Shown: positions 49,467 through 63,254, numbered from the stretch's first letter. The stretch: 64,000 bases of DNA from Anisakis pegreffii (GCA_035041965.1 JAPYMA010001994.1:48863-112862); one strand, 5' to 3'. The notes: a model not told the origin generated them from the sequence alone. Numbers and translations: made by a program.

Positions 49467-51509
49467 GAGAGTAGTTCATTGCAATGCCAAACTTAATACG
49501 TTTGATCTCAAGTTGATCAATATGAATCATAATAACAATATCAGAAGTATCATTTTTCAAACCGTCTTTACACTCAGGTTCGTTTATGAATCAAAAGATT
49601 CCTTAATACCATCGGATGAAAAGATCCTGAGCTAAACTCACAGTTTAGTTTAGATCTCATCTTGTTGATATGATCTGTTCTCTCTCTAATCGTTTAACCG
49701 AGCGATTTCCGTGTATTGTCTGAGTATTGCTATAGAAACGAGCTGTCTTATGAAGCACTATTAAAGGTGTAATTCATCAAGCTCAAATTATTATTAAAAG
49801 TCTCGAGATGTGCAGTTCCAAATAAATTCATCCAACTCAAATATTGATCAGATAAAACAATTACTTTTATTCTATGTATTACTTTTAGTTACACTAAGTA
49901 ATAATAATGCTATATATTATTAATACAAAACAATAAATTTTTGTTTACATTCACAAACACAACAACTTGTATACAATACTTGAACAGTGACAAATACTTT
50001 CCACATAACATATGTTTTGTAGCGTTGTTGAGAAGTTTGCAAATGCAAACAAATAAACATTTTTATATTCATATACATAATTCATTCATATAACTCTTCA
50101 CTAATACTTATAAACTGTAATTGTTAACATTTTAAAACAGTTAGAAGCATAATAAAACAAATAAAAGGTTTAGCATAATGTGCTAACAATAAGTGTGAAA
50201 CTTCTTAATGCATTTATCTTTTGTATTATTCTCAATCTGTCCATTTCCACATTATAGTTTTCTTGATTAAGACTTATATTTTTGCTTGATTCAATGATAA
50301 TATTGATATCAATATCAATAATAATATTATTATTGTGGTCATGATTACTTATATTATTATTATTATTATTATCATTTTTATGATTCGAATTATTTAGTGT
50401 CTTAAATGTATCTTCAATCCTCGACGATGTGTCTCAAATTGAACCGTTTTAAATGTTTAATAACAGTAAAAGATTGATTTATAACAAATGAATTCAACTG
50501 CATCGTCAATTGATTAAATCGAAATGAACTTGAAGTAGAGGATATATAGGGCATTTTCATTGTATAAACGACCTTTCAGATGCAATTTTGCTGATCATTA
50601 TTAGCTGAATTTAAATATATTTCCTATAAAAAATATTTTATCCAAATCTTTTCTTCATCTTATTATTATTTATATTATTGTTATTACTATTTGTATTGTT
50701 ATTATTTATATTATTGTTAGTTTAAAGGAGAGCACAGCACTGAATGAATACATTAAAGAAGTTTTACTGCACTGCGTTTATGAGTTACAGTATAGTGATA
50801 TGCTGAAGATATTATTGCTATCATCATCAAGTAATGAGCAATTTTTAGTTTGTTTGTTTTATTAGTGTTATTATTGTTATTCTCTTTATATCCATTGTTT
50901 GTCAATATAATATCACATAAAGTTGGGATATTGAATACCATTTTGATCTGTTATTTGATCTCGTTCATTCTAGTTATCATATTTCATAAAGGAAGACATC
51001 ATTTGCATATTTATTGGATTTATTACTATTATTTTGATTGTTATTATTATTATTATTATTATTGAACACAATAATCAAGCAAATTTCAAAAAGCTCTTCA
51101 ATGAACTGACCTTGTGTTCAACATTCTGCATTCAGATCACAATCGATCTGTTTACTACCTAATAAATAATCACATTATTGGTATTCATTTCGGAAGTATC
51201 AGATTAAAAGATTACTCATTATGTTGTTATGATTAAGTTAATTATTACTATCCAATAAGATTATTCATACAATAGTAGATGTTGGTTACATGTATAATTA
51301 TGTAACTGATCAATAGAGATCCATATCCGTTTCAATCAACTATGAATCATCGTGATCATTAAAATACTTTTCTATCCCACATTATCCATGGACTTAACAA
51401 TATAAATATGTAACGATATGAAACTCTGAACCTCATTAATAACCTCAATTACCTGTTATTAATATGCAATCAATATGTTTTACCTGTATGACAAATTCCT
51501 TTATATATT

Positions 51510-51512
<3 letters not shown>

Positions 51513-51554
<42 letters not shown>

Positions 51555-51600
51555 ATAATAATATTATTATTATCATTATTATTATTATTATTGTTACAAT
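51513..51600. repeat. Palindromic AAT/ATT microsatellite
   Basis: A run of AAT units is followed by ATT units, so the tract is an inverted repeat able to form a cruciform or hairpin. Confidence 0.8.
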
Positions 51601-52879
51601 TAATGTTACATACCTCTATCGCATGCGTATTTAAAATAAGCCTCAGAAATCGGTCAAATCCGTTTGGATGGGATGATGTTCTGCATCGTTTATCATTAAC
51701 CATTGCTTGTTGCTATTACTACTATTGTTATTATAATATTATTATGAACCATGCTGTAGAATACAACTCTAAACAATTAATTCTATAACTATTTCATGAG
51801 ACTGAGTGCTACGCGTGAATATCACAAGTATAAAATTTAATTCAGATTGACATTAGGTGAATGGCGGAAATAGATATGTTTATTTTGTTGTTTATTTATT
51901 TATTTATTTGTGAATATGAATTATCATTTCATATTGATGACAACAGTAATAATAATGACTGAATCTATTCGAGCATTAAAAGTAGCCATAATGATTCGAA
52001 TGATAAATGGTATTTGAACATATGAATTTGATCGAAATTGATCAGTGATTCAATGTTTTTGATTGATTTGATAGGTTTTTAATGCACAGTTTATTGGTGT
52101 GTTTGTTTGGATTGTATAATTGAGATTCGTTTTGAAATTTATTTAAATCGCTCTTAATTGATATGACCAGAGATGGGCAATATTCATCAAAACTTTAGCG
52201 GTGATACTCGATAATTCGTAACCAAAATTTCGTTAATCGTCTATCGTCAACTGTTAATCCTCATCGTTAACGGTGTATTTGATAAAATGAAATAGTTAAT
52301 CCTCACTGAAACATATCATCTGGATGGTTCCGTTCACAATACCTCAGTAAATTTGTACCTAATTGCTCTGCATAATATCAATTCGATTTTTTTGAAACAA
52401 GAATTTCAAACGAATCAACTCAAGATGTATCTCGTGAAAAACATCACGACAGCGATTTCGTTAACTTCTTAAAGCTCGAGACAATCGCTAGTTATCGTGT
52501 TAAGACAATAGTTAACGACGATACCAAGCGATTAACGGAAATTTGTGAAGTTGTTCGCAACTGTGCTTATAACACCAACTGTAATTTATTGTTGTCTAAT
52601 TTAAGTATTAACGCAAGTTATCCAAAGCTGATAAGTGAGAAGAATGCTACTAGAACCTCTATAAACTGGTTGAATGTCATCACATTAATAACATCTATGA
52701 TATAATCAACTGAAGTGATAATTAAATTATGCCTTAATTAGTTAATTCAATAAGTCGCACAATCCTTCCAAATTCTCTGATTTCTGCTTCATTTGTAGAA
52801 AGTGACGGCGATTCGTTGCCGTTGTTTTACAGTTCGAAGCAAATGCGTATTTTTGCTTTAAAATTTGTTTGGTCACTAC

Positions 52880-53186
52880 TTAAACCTAAACGTCGTCGCA
52901 AACAAGCATGGTTTGGTGAATGTCTTCCGATGGAAAACTAAAAAAGTTGGTCAAGTCGATCATACCGTTTTGAAATCCATCGATATCCAGCATTATTTAT
53001 CACTTTCATCCACAACAAAAAATCTCAGATTGTCAATATGCACCCGTTTTTTGCCCATAAAATCCATTAGTTGTCCAGCAATTGCACTCAGCCTTTTTGT
53101 TTATCGACTATATTCTTCAAACATCCGTTCTCCCATAGCAGTATGCCATTATTACACCCGTTCCTCAAACTTGGGTAATTAAAACC
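52880..53186 (-). pseudogene. SL1-tagged processed copy of a probable DEAD-box helicase mRNA
   Basis: Read on the minus strand, the segment begins with an SL1-like leader (53186-53164), followed at once by sequence containing an ATG. About 100-150 bp further, in frames broken by stops, it reads GQLMDFMGKKRVHIDNL, then FFVVDESDK, LDIDGFQNG and, later, QTMLVCDDV. That succession resembles the DEAD-box (motif II) region of RNA helicases: GTPGRL.., LRFFVLDEADK, MLD.GF and QTMLFSAT. Stops and changed motif residues (DESD for DEAD) show it is not functional. The leader placed directly on mRNA-like sequence is best explained by reverse transcription of a trans-spliced message. The body is short, so the copy is truncated. 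The helicase identity is less certain than the leader. Confidence 0.5.
53164..53186 (-). other. Nematode SL1 spliced-leader sequence (one extra T)
   Basis: The minus strand reads GGTTTTAATTACC followed by CAAGTTTGAG. This is the 22-nt nematode SL1 leader with a single extra T in its TTT run. It is followed by GAACGG, not by the GGTAA donor that an SL RNA gene carries, so it is the leader part of a copied mRNA rather than an SL RNA gene. Confidence 0.85.
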
Positions 53187-56100
53187 GATCGAATTTCACA
53201 CACACACAGATAATTTGATCCAAGCCAAATCATAGCATGGCTCAGGCTCGGCAACATCAAACTTTCCTCTGGGAACGGGAAGAAAGTTTGAGTGCTGCTC
53301 TACCAATGTCATCGATTCTCATACATTATTTTCTGTTCACATTCTACCCTCATTTTAGTTTTATGTCTGTTTGTGATGAAATGCTTCGCTTTGAAAAAAA
53401 CATGTGATCTCAACGAACAATGCTTAGTTATTCCCAACATATTGAATAGAATGAGGTTGAACAAATAAAAAAGCATGCGATGTGATAATATGGCGTTGCT
53501 TGAATACTTGCTTGAATACTTCACTGGAAAAAATTATGTCTGCAGCGATTAAGAGCACATTTGTAGGTAACAACATCTGTAGAGACATGAACATAAACCA
53601 ATTTTCTATCACTAAGTATTATGTAAATGTTAACATCTGATAACAAATCATAATGACAAACAATACTTAAGATTGAAGTCAGAGAAATTCAGTGCAACAA
53701 TTCCCTGGGATACTCGCGTAATTCAGTGCTGATACTAATGGCCTTAACGAAGTAAAACCAACAAACAACTTGAGAAGTAAGTAAGATGGGTTTTCAACAC
53801 AACAACAAATGTGTGAATTTAATTTTGAAAAAAAAAATTCAAAAAATCACGATCGGATTATCGCGCCGTCTGTAATCCAATCGCCATCATAGTGAGCACT
53901 CATATCTAGTCGGATCATTTTTTTGCGCTTTCAAATGCATTATTCTCAGTGGAATCGTTGTTTGTCTCTTCATTGATATCTCTTTTGTAAACTGATTATT
54001 GCTAGTTGCGAACCCAAAACCGTTCCTATCCGATATAACATCCATCCTTGCGCTTATATAAGCCAGTCACTTGGTAGATCATAATCTATCACGTTCTAGA
54101 GCAGTGCGGTCAATGCCTCTTGCGAAATTATCAATTACTAGAACTTTCATTATGCCATCTTGAGACCGAAACTCTTTCAGTATCATTTTTCCTCTGAGAA
54201 TTCACGGCTAACGTGAATACCAGATGCCTGGATTCCACTACTGGACAAATCTAGTGCCGATATATTAGTGTTCATTTCACGCGTAATGAAAATCAGAGTA
54301 CAGTAAACATCGCCGATCGCTCATTTCCTTTTCTTCATTCATTATGCACGACCTTCGTAGCGGATTATCACTGATGTGATTAATTAGCGAACGTTCACTC
54401 GGATTTACATTCTTTTCATTTTCGTTTGATTTATTCTTTTATCACCGATGATTATTATTAGTGCTGCTGATATTGCATGATATTAATTTTCATCTCATTT
54501 CAATAATTTAATCAAATTAAGATCAAATCAGTATTTTATGATATCTTGAATTCCTTCTAGTCTGTCACCTTCAATTGTATATAACCAATTAGTAGATAAT
54601 AATAATGACAACAATAATAACAATAATAATAGCAATAATAATATGAGTAAGATTGGCTTGTACAATGACCGAATTCATATTGCATGAAACATAATTCAGA
54701 CAATGCTATATTAAGCAATTGAAGCAACAATAAATTTATTTACGAAATATGCAGATAAATAAACAGATAAATTTTGACAAATAAAATGCCATATAGAAAC
54801 AGATATAAGTACGATATAATAAAAGCAATTGTTAATCATTGTGTATACACATGAAGATTTGTACAAATGTTTACATGTCTGCAAAATTCGCCTTCTAATA
54901 GCCACAACACCACTAATATTAATCATCACAATAAGAATTTGATTAATAAAACTCTTGAATAACTCATTAAACTTTGCAAAGTTATTTCACAGTATTGTCA
55001 TACAACGCAACAATGATAGTACTGAAATGTAATCGAAGTAATTCAATGGCTTTCATGCGCATTGTATCGCATGCATTATTATGCAATATCACTTTATTCA
55101 AATCGCTATTTATAATCAGCTAGTTGAACGTAACACCTATAACTCTTCAGTCGCTATCGATAGGTGTCTGCGAATTAGTCTCAAGTTATCTTAGCGTCAA
55201 CTCTCTTTGAAGCAATTTCATCACTTTGCTAACATTCCATTCATCAGATTCTATTCACCTTCTGAGAAGTATACATTTTGTCAAAGGATATCCATCACTG
55301 AAGAGATATACCCTCAGATATATTCTCAATTTGCGATGAATGTAGCTTCATATTGGCGGTTAGTCGGAACCAGTTTAATCATGGTAGGTCATTATGTTAC
55401 TGATGATATTTCAGAGGCTATCTCAATAACCTATCCAGGTTTGAGAATTTATAGATCAATCAGTCTTTTATTGCTCTCAAGGAAGTGAAATCTGCAAAGT
55501 GGTTACTAATTTGATGGATTTTGAGACGTACATTTGGAATGATTAAAATCCTGGAATGTCGATCCTGAATCTCTCGTTTCTGGTCAATACTTATCAAAAG
55601 ATTTCACAGTATACTGCATGATATGATCGAGCTCTATCAAAAGAGCCCTTCCCATCACAATAAGATAACCCCAAGGCGGAGTACAAGACGCCGAAAATCC
55701 GGATTTTTTCACACCAATCGCTCTCGAGCATAATTTTGCCTCTTTAGCGGGACTCGAGTCTGTCAGTTTCTGATGGATTCACCAACTGAGGTATTGCATA
55801 TACCGTTTACTATCATCTTAAGGGATACCTCATGCTTTGTATCCATTTATATAAATTCATTGTAATACATAATATCTTCAATTTAGACGGTTAATTTGAA
55901 CGAATAGATACAGTGCAGTTTGAATGATTCGTATGGATTTTAAAACAAGGATTCAAAATCGAACCGTTCAGATTTAGTTTAATATTTTAATTAGTTGAAT
56001 GCAATAACGGTTGTGAACATATGTTACAGGAAGTAGTAATGAACTCTTAAAGGAAATTTCTTTTCTTTAGGAAATCATAAAATAAAATTTTCACAAATGA

Positions 56101-58986
56101 GATGTTTCCTAATGAGAACCACATTTTCAGTGTGTAAAAATTCCACTCAACTCAGCCACACTCTATTCATAACTGAATTTTGATTAGTCATATTTTCATT
56201 TTATTCATTTATTTCTTATAATATATTCCACTATATCAATACCAAACACTACCATGTGAATTTTCAATTATTCATTAGTTTTTTCGATGTTTTTCACTAT
56301 ATTCATTTGATCAAAACTGAAATCAAATGCGCATATTTTCTTTGAATTAATCATTCACAATATTTTACCACTATTATTAATATTTATACCATTACTATTA
56401 CTATTACTACCATTGTTATTATTACTATTATTATTATTGTTAATATTACGTGTGAAGTATCATTTATGCCAGTAAGTCATCGAATAATATTTATGAGTTG
56501 AATGGTATAATATGAAACTTGCACTCGACAATTCAAAACGGTTTGCTTTGAAACTGTATTGAAATGCTCATATTTGATATTCTCACAGAATGTCGAGTAC
56601 TTGAGATATCGCATGAGAAGGTTTGACGAATTATTATTACAGTTATTACGTGAGTATTATTATTCGTTACTGACTAATCATTTGCTGCTGATTTATTATT
56701 TGTTAATAGTGTTATTATTGCTTATTATTTCTATTTGACTGAGAATAATTTATTTATTCATTAGTAATTACGATGTAGATTAAATTAATATGATGATTAA
56801 GAAATTCAGTGATTTCTTCTTAAATCTTGAAGCACCCGAAATCAAATGTCTTAGATTACGGATAACAGAGTAAAAATCATAACTTATTGCTCAGAGAATT
56901 TAGATAACAGGGATAATTTATCACTAATCACAAATTGTCCTAGATGGCCGACAGTATCACTGAGTTTTATGAAGCGCCAGTATAGTAGACACGACCTATC
57001 GTTGTACTAGAATCAGGCTTAGTCGATATAGTTACGTGATAATGATAATATATCCCAATGCTATATTACGGTATTGAGGGTTGGTCAGATTCGTTCACAG
57101 GAAAGTGTGTTATTACATCGTTATAGAATTGCTTTATTGAGTTGTACTAGAGTTTTATTGGAGTATATATGAACATATATAAACGAGGTGTTATCTTTAT
57201 GCAGACATATCGCAAATCATTGCCATATGCAGTAGAATAGAATAGATCATACATCCAATCTCAGTCTGTCCATCGGATGTTGTTGGTTGATCTACTTCTA
57301 TCATCCACTTATCTGCTTTCATAAATCCTTTTAAAAGTACTCGATAAGGATCATTTTCTGTAGGTTTTGTTTTCTTTGATCATTGTTTTATTTGAAAAAC
57401 CCTTTAGATTAAATCTTTTAATTCAACTTTGAGGTTTAATTCAGAGATTATTTTGAATTGCTATTGCAAGCGATTTTAGAAGGTGTGCAAAATACTATTG
57501 TAAACAATGGTCAAGTACGAAGCGATATTCGTTTAGTCATGAGGATCGTAATGGGATTTATTCCTCAATAGTTTTGTTTCCCGAGTTTTTAGTCATATTT
57601 CCTTCCCCATCGGTGAAGGGGTCTTTTAGTCAGGTTCTCGACCAAAAAGTTGCTCCTCATAGGAACATTGTAAATTAGTAGAATATTTTAAAAGAATTAG
57701 TGCATATGAATTTAAATCAGTCAATTAACTAATTGAAATCGGAATTGAAATCAATTAAAGACAATTATGTAAGTAGGTTATTAATCAAATCTCTTGTTCA
57801 TTAATAATAATTGTTGTTATAATTATGATCACGCAAGTGCGATCATTCCTTTACATAGATAGATCAGATGGTGCAGCGTTCGGTGCTGCATTAATCATTC
57901 ACGCTGTATCATTTCAATACTTTGATAGTTTCATTTATTGAAATAATTTTTAAATGTCAAATTTTAACTTTAAATTAGCATCTATTACCAGTCAATTAAG
58001 ATCTCCAAATATTTGGTATTAAAAAATGATGTAATCGTAACGTGGTATAAGGTGTCAAAAAACAAACGCGCGATACCTCGAACAAACGGTTAAAACTAAT
58101 TAATGTTAAAACTAATTTTTCGGTGTTAAAACTAATTCATTATGACGTGTCATTCAACTGAAAAATTTCTCGACTAAGATATCTATTTCAATAAAATGAA
58201 AATGAATCTTAATTAACTGAAATACAACGCAATAAATCACTATTTAAGTAATTTTCATTGACCCATCACAGTTCGATTTCATTTCAATTTTATGCCATTC
58301 TGTATTCGTCTCGATTCATCATTACCACTTCAACCGTTCAACTTTAATGATTATCTCGAGTTCACCAGAATCTTCACGATGATATTCGATTATTCGCTTA
58401 CCAAAACGAGAATCTATCGCCGATTCCACTTTTGTTAACTTCCCAAATTTAATCGCTAACTTTCACAATCGCTCCCGTTAACGCAATCGCTACCTCGTTA
58501 ACGGAGAATAAACAACAATAACGAAATGATTAACGAATAGCGGATCCATGCTCATCTGTGCTTATCTCGTTCATAAACTTCTACTCAGTTGATAACTTCT
58601 AATTAAATTCAGATAAAACAATGCGAATGTCGAAGTTGATAAATTGGATTCAATTGAAATAAATTCAATGAATCGATTTGGACATATGAATAATCAAATT
58701 ATCTTATATGAACTGATCAATTTGTGTGTGTAAATGTGGTAACGATTGAATATACAGCAACGATAATAATAATTATAATAATATTGATAATAATAACAAT
58801 ATTAATAATAACTATAATAATAATAAAAATCTTGGATAGCCATCAAAGGATTTGTACTGTTTAGTGGACATTGGTCATCTATAGTGGTCACTCATTCATT
58901 GAATATAAGTACTATATTGATGTATAACAATGAATAGCCGCATCACATTCTCATCTCTAAGGTTGGTTGCTCAAGAATGAACTCTT
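53187..58986. other. Gene-poor region upstream of the fusogen gene
   Basis: No supported gene. A plus-strand frame at 55207-55488 (with SEKYTFCQRISITEE) resembles DNA near 49240-49330 and is probably repeat-derived. A hairpin with 10-bp arms (TCAAACTTTC) lies at about 53251-53286. 58380-58560 is rich in GTTAACG-type motifs and may be a decayed transposon. Confidence 0.35.
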
Positions 58987-61900
58987 ATGTGGTCAATATG
59001 TGTTCATTGTTATTTGTATTATATAATACATAATTGAGGGTATTGATAACAATCAGTGGAATATTGTTGTACAACGCTGTGTTATCCTCGATTGACATCC
59101 ACTGCACCCGGATATCAGCCATCCAAGGTGATATCCAAACTATGAGTGATAACGGACAAACTGTCGATACTAAAAGCTCGTCGGTGGCTGAGTTGACTTT
59201 GAAGGAGACTTTATGTCTTAATTTCACGGTTACTATTATCATTACACATATCAAATACATAATATTCATTCAATAAGCGAATAGCTTCTCGAATTCGCTC
59301 TATTGTACAATTTGCTCGATTGTATTTCTATTGTTTCATGATCAAAATACAAAAGACAACAAAAAGATGAGTTAATTTTTGGGACGAACGGACGGACGGT
59401 CAATCGTTTTACCCGCGTTTCAAATTGAGTTGACTAATTCAAAAGGGCAATATTAATTCTAGATGATGGTTGAATGACTAAAATAATTTTGCAGTCAGGG
59501 TCGAGGTCAGGCGCAAACCCGTCCTCATCAACCACTCAATTGCACACCATCGAATTCGTTCGAATGGAACAACAATTTCCAATTGTAGCAAAATACAAAT
59601 TCGCTATTCCTCAAATCATCTCCTCATGTATTTGTGACTGTGCTGGTGCTGAACAGTATTGCACTGTTGAATCTTATCGATATAAGTTCGGTTTTCTTCC
59701 AGTCATTTGCTAAGTCATTTACCAATATTTCTTCTTAGTATTTTCTGTTCACAATGATTATTCAGTAATTAATATTATACTTAATTAAGGAATTGTACAA
59801 AAGGCTCAATATGCTATCGAACATATCATGCGCATCAGTCAAACGCCGGATGTTTGACACAATCGTTGAAGAGTGAAGTGTGCTGCGATGTCGCTATTGA
59901 ACCATATAACGTGAGTTATTATTAATGAATATCATAATTGTAATGTTATTTAAGTTAAGTTAGTAATTATAAGAATAACAAAATGATAATTACAGAACAA
60001 GATGTATACAGCAATAAAGTTGAATCAACCAGACACAATAGTGGTTTTAAAGCATAAAATATATGAAAGGATAGCAAACCGTTGGATTGAAGCATCCTCA
60101 GACGAGTTCGATGCGATCATCAATAAAGGATCGGCGATCATTGAGTCGATCGATCGACGGAAAGTTCGTTATCATTACAAATCTTACTACTGTTATTGCA
60201 ATTATTTACTGCAATTACTGTTATTATCTAAAATTAAAACGATTCAGATCGAGATTCGAGTAACGTCAGGCCGAGTGATACGTGAGATGAATGCTGGGAT
60301 GTACTACTATTCAGATGAAATCGAGATGCTAATGACTGGGATTAGACTAAATGAACCATCTGAAAGTGATATACACAAATTGGGTTGGATGAGGAACGAA
60401 AACGGGAAATGGATTATACGAAATGGCATCATTAAAATTACTGATTCACAGGTGTTTGCTTATCCTCATTATTGTTCAAAACGAGTACCATCATCATTAG
60501 CCAATCTATCTTCATTGCCTTTTCTTAAACGAATTCACTCCATTCCAAAACTTACCTCTGTTTATCTTTCATTTACCGTTTTTCCGAATAACTCAATCAA
60601 ATAATTGGGTTGATCTTACCAAATCAAAGAGATATGTTGTCCTCTTGAGCGCTATTCTGTGTGATCTTTCATGCAGATCACCTGACTGGCTCATGTTCGT
60701 TTTGAGTGATTTGCAATAGTATGATGAAACTGCTGACTTGTGCTAAAATAACGATCAACCAACCTTTAGCATATAACGGTGGAAAGTTGTAAAGGACAGA
60801 AATACTTGACTCGGTACAATTTGGAATATTTCGTCAGTGGGAATGAAGGTTTGAGCGAGCTGGATTTGGGATTTCCGGTAGATGATGAGAGTTGGGTGGA
60901 GGATATTAGCATTGCAAATGACCGACGCTCTGTTCGGGTGGTGCACGCTGAAGGCACCGCCATTCACCTCACCATTAACACTGATATCAGGCTGGTTTTA
61001 TCAATATCTTATCATTATCACTGCTGTCGTTATCAATACCATTGCTATCATTTCATACTGATAGATACAATGAATTTCAGACCATTAATAGTCCACCATT
61101 CATCACAATTCAAATCCTTCAATGGTTCCATCCAAATGGATGACAAATCAAATCGTTATCTTAACCTCACAATCACGGTAAACGTTTCACTTATTATTTC
61201 TGATAATAATAGCATAATTAACATTAATAATGACAGTAAAATAGCAAAATTAAGGGTGGCAAAGGCACACTGATTGGATACGTGTATCGAAGCGATGATA
61301 AACTGTCAACGGAATGGAGTTTCAGTGTTGAGATGGGCTCAAAGGTTAGGTCATCATTTATGACCATAATTGGTGGCTTATCATCCACTATCAACTCGGA
61401 TCGATTCGTTTGTTTACATCCCGTTGGCAATACTTACGGTGAAATTTGTAATTGGTTGAGGTTAGCGATCTATTCCCATGTTCATTCATTCGCAAAATAT
61501 TATCGTTTCAAAATAATTATCAGCTAGTGAATATCAGTGGTTCTCAATCATTTATAGAAAATCGCCTGGTTGAGCTAATAAATCAAACTGCAGCTCACCT
61601 CTCTTAATCTACCAGCTACTTAATACTATCTTTCTTAATCTTTCCTAATTTTCTTCGTTTAATTTTTCAAATCTTAACGTATCCATCTTAATCTACGACG
61701 TTTCTTTCTTAATGTACGAGTAAAACACTTCAAAAACGTTATCTCAACATGAGATTAATAACGATTCTAGAGATATTCTAGAGATATGTAAAATAATGAT
61801 TAATTGATAACGATTAAACACAAAATCTGAGAATCACCAAATATTGAATATGGCATCACAATGATGCAAACAATCTGACTAACCATCACGCATTCCACAT

Positions 61901-62531
61901 GCAAACGAATACAACTGATTCACGTTTGTTCACAAGTTCAACTGCAGAATTTCATCTAAAAATATAACCAACAAACTTCTTGTCTATTACTAAAGCATTT
62001 CCATGCGATAGTGAGTGCCAGCTGATATGTCCGCATTAATCTACGGAATGAACCCACGATTGCCAACTGCGATCCGCATTCGCCCATCTACCGACTCTAT
62101 CGCCAGATTCGCCCATTTGCATGCGATTTTCGTGCTGCACTGGGGGATATCACCCAGGCTGAGAGCCAGTCAATGATGAAAATCTTAGTTTTGATAGAAA
62201 TGAATTAAACTGAACCAGTGATAAATAATGGAATGTACATTTCAGATATGAATCAAAATCGCTGAAAGCTGACAACCATCAAGCACATCGTTGGTACGTG
62301 GGTATCGGTGAATGCCCAGGCTGTAACGAACGAGGTGTCGACAACTTTCTGCAGAAACTCGATCCTCGCGAGTGGATGAACGGCTTGAATTCAACCACTG
62401 AAATCGTCACGTGCATTCTCGAGATCACTCTCGTCATCACCGCTATACTAATCACCATTCTTATCATCACTAAATGCTTAATACCTCTCATCAAATTTTT
62501 CATTTGTTTTACTAAACCATACAAAAAATAA
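58987..62531 (+). CDS. aff-1/eff-1: FF-family cell-cell fusogen (EFF-1/AFF-1 type)
   Basis: FF proteins are class II-fold membrane proteins that fuse nematode epidermal and other cells. Exons: tentative 58987-59015; 59057-59228; 59495-59685; 59790-59910; 59996-60163; 60248-60451; 60770-60990; 61081-61177; 61255-61460; one ending at 62168; and 62246-62531 (TAA). Visible in order: a signal-peptide-like start; IISSCICDCAGAEQYC; CYRTYHAHQ and EVCCDVAIEPY; VTSGRVIREMNAGMYYY and KLGWMRNENGKW; ESWVEDISIANDRRSVRVVH; ANCDPHSPIYRLYRQIRPFA; HRWYVGIGECPGCNERG just outside the membrane; one membrane segment (ILEITLVITAILITILII); and a short basic tail. The numerous paired cysteines and the pre-membrane WYVGIGEC block are family hallmarks. 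Odd points: intron 7 seems to start with GC, intron 1 would be only 41 nt, and the exon before 62168 shows a frame break. Whether it is eff-1 or aff-1 cannot be told here. Confidence 0.83.
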
Positions 62532-63253
62532 TTAATTGCTCTTGCTGTAATTATAATTGTTTCTTTGTTACATCTTAACAAACCTCGGTGATTATCATTG
62601 TGTTAACAGATCATTAAATGTGCATTTTTGTGGTATTCTTCTGTATATCACAGATCAATTTGTTTGTGATTATTATCGTTATTGCTGTAACTTTATTATT
62701 ACTATAATTGTTATTATTATGAATATTATTATTAATAATTGATTGTGATCCACGAATTCTAGTACGCTTGCCTTTTATTTTGAAATATTGTTGTTGTAAA
62801 GTCACTGTTAACAGTGATACTAAAATTGTTTGATAATTATTCAGTGAACTTGATGTAATGTAATAGAACGACGAGAAAAGAGAGCAATTCCATGTTCTGT
62901 ACTATATTAATTAACGATTCAAGTAATTAATATAAACCTAATGATGTGCCTTACAACGGGTATTTCTGTATTTGATATGAATGTGTGTCCATATAACTGA
63001 TAAACAAATCGAGAGTCATCCCAAAATTCAGCTTAATTCCAGATATTCCTTCGTATTCACTGAATACAAAAGAGAGACTGTTAAAAGAAGGAATATCTCG
63101 ACGAATATTTCATTAATCGGACATTGTTTCGAGTATCAGTACCAATGTGTTGTTGCATTGAATCTATTTTGATTGAATCTGATTATACAACTGGTAAAAT
63201 ATCATAAATTCAACGTCTGTTACTTCCTTAATTGTCATTCCTCAATGCTTATT

Positions 63254-63254
63254 C

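Larger units (their letters stand above)
44446..52879. other. Gene-poor region with simple and dispersed repeats
   Basis: No exon with good splice sites was found. Contents: (ATT)n-type tracts at about 44270-44320, 48580-48740, 50340-50375, 50660-50720 and 51513-51600; a 27-bp tandem repeat at 49357-49466; a diverged duplication (49082-49235 and 49456-49590); and a dispersed repeat shared between 46094-46142 and 49716-49765. 52200-52560 carries repeated GTTAACG and TTAATCG motifs similar to those at 58.4-58.55 kb. Confidence 0.4.
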
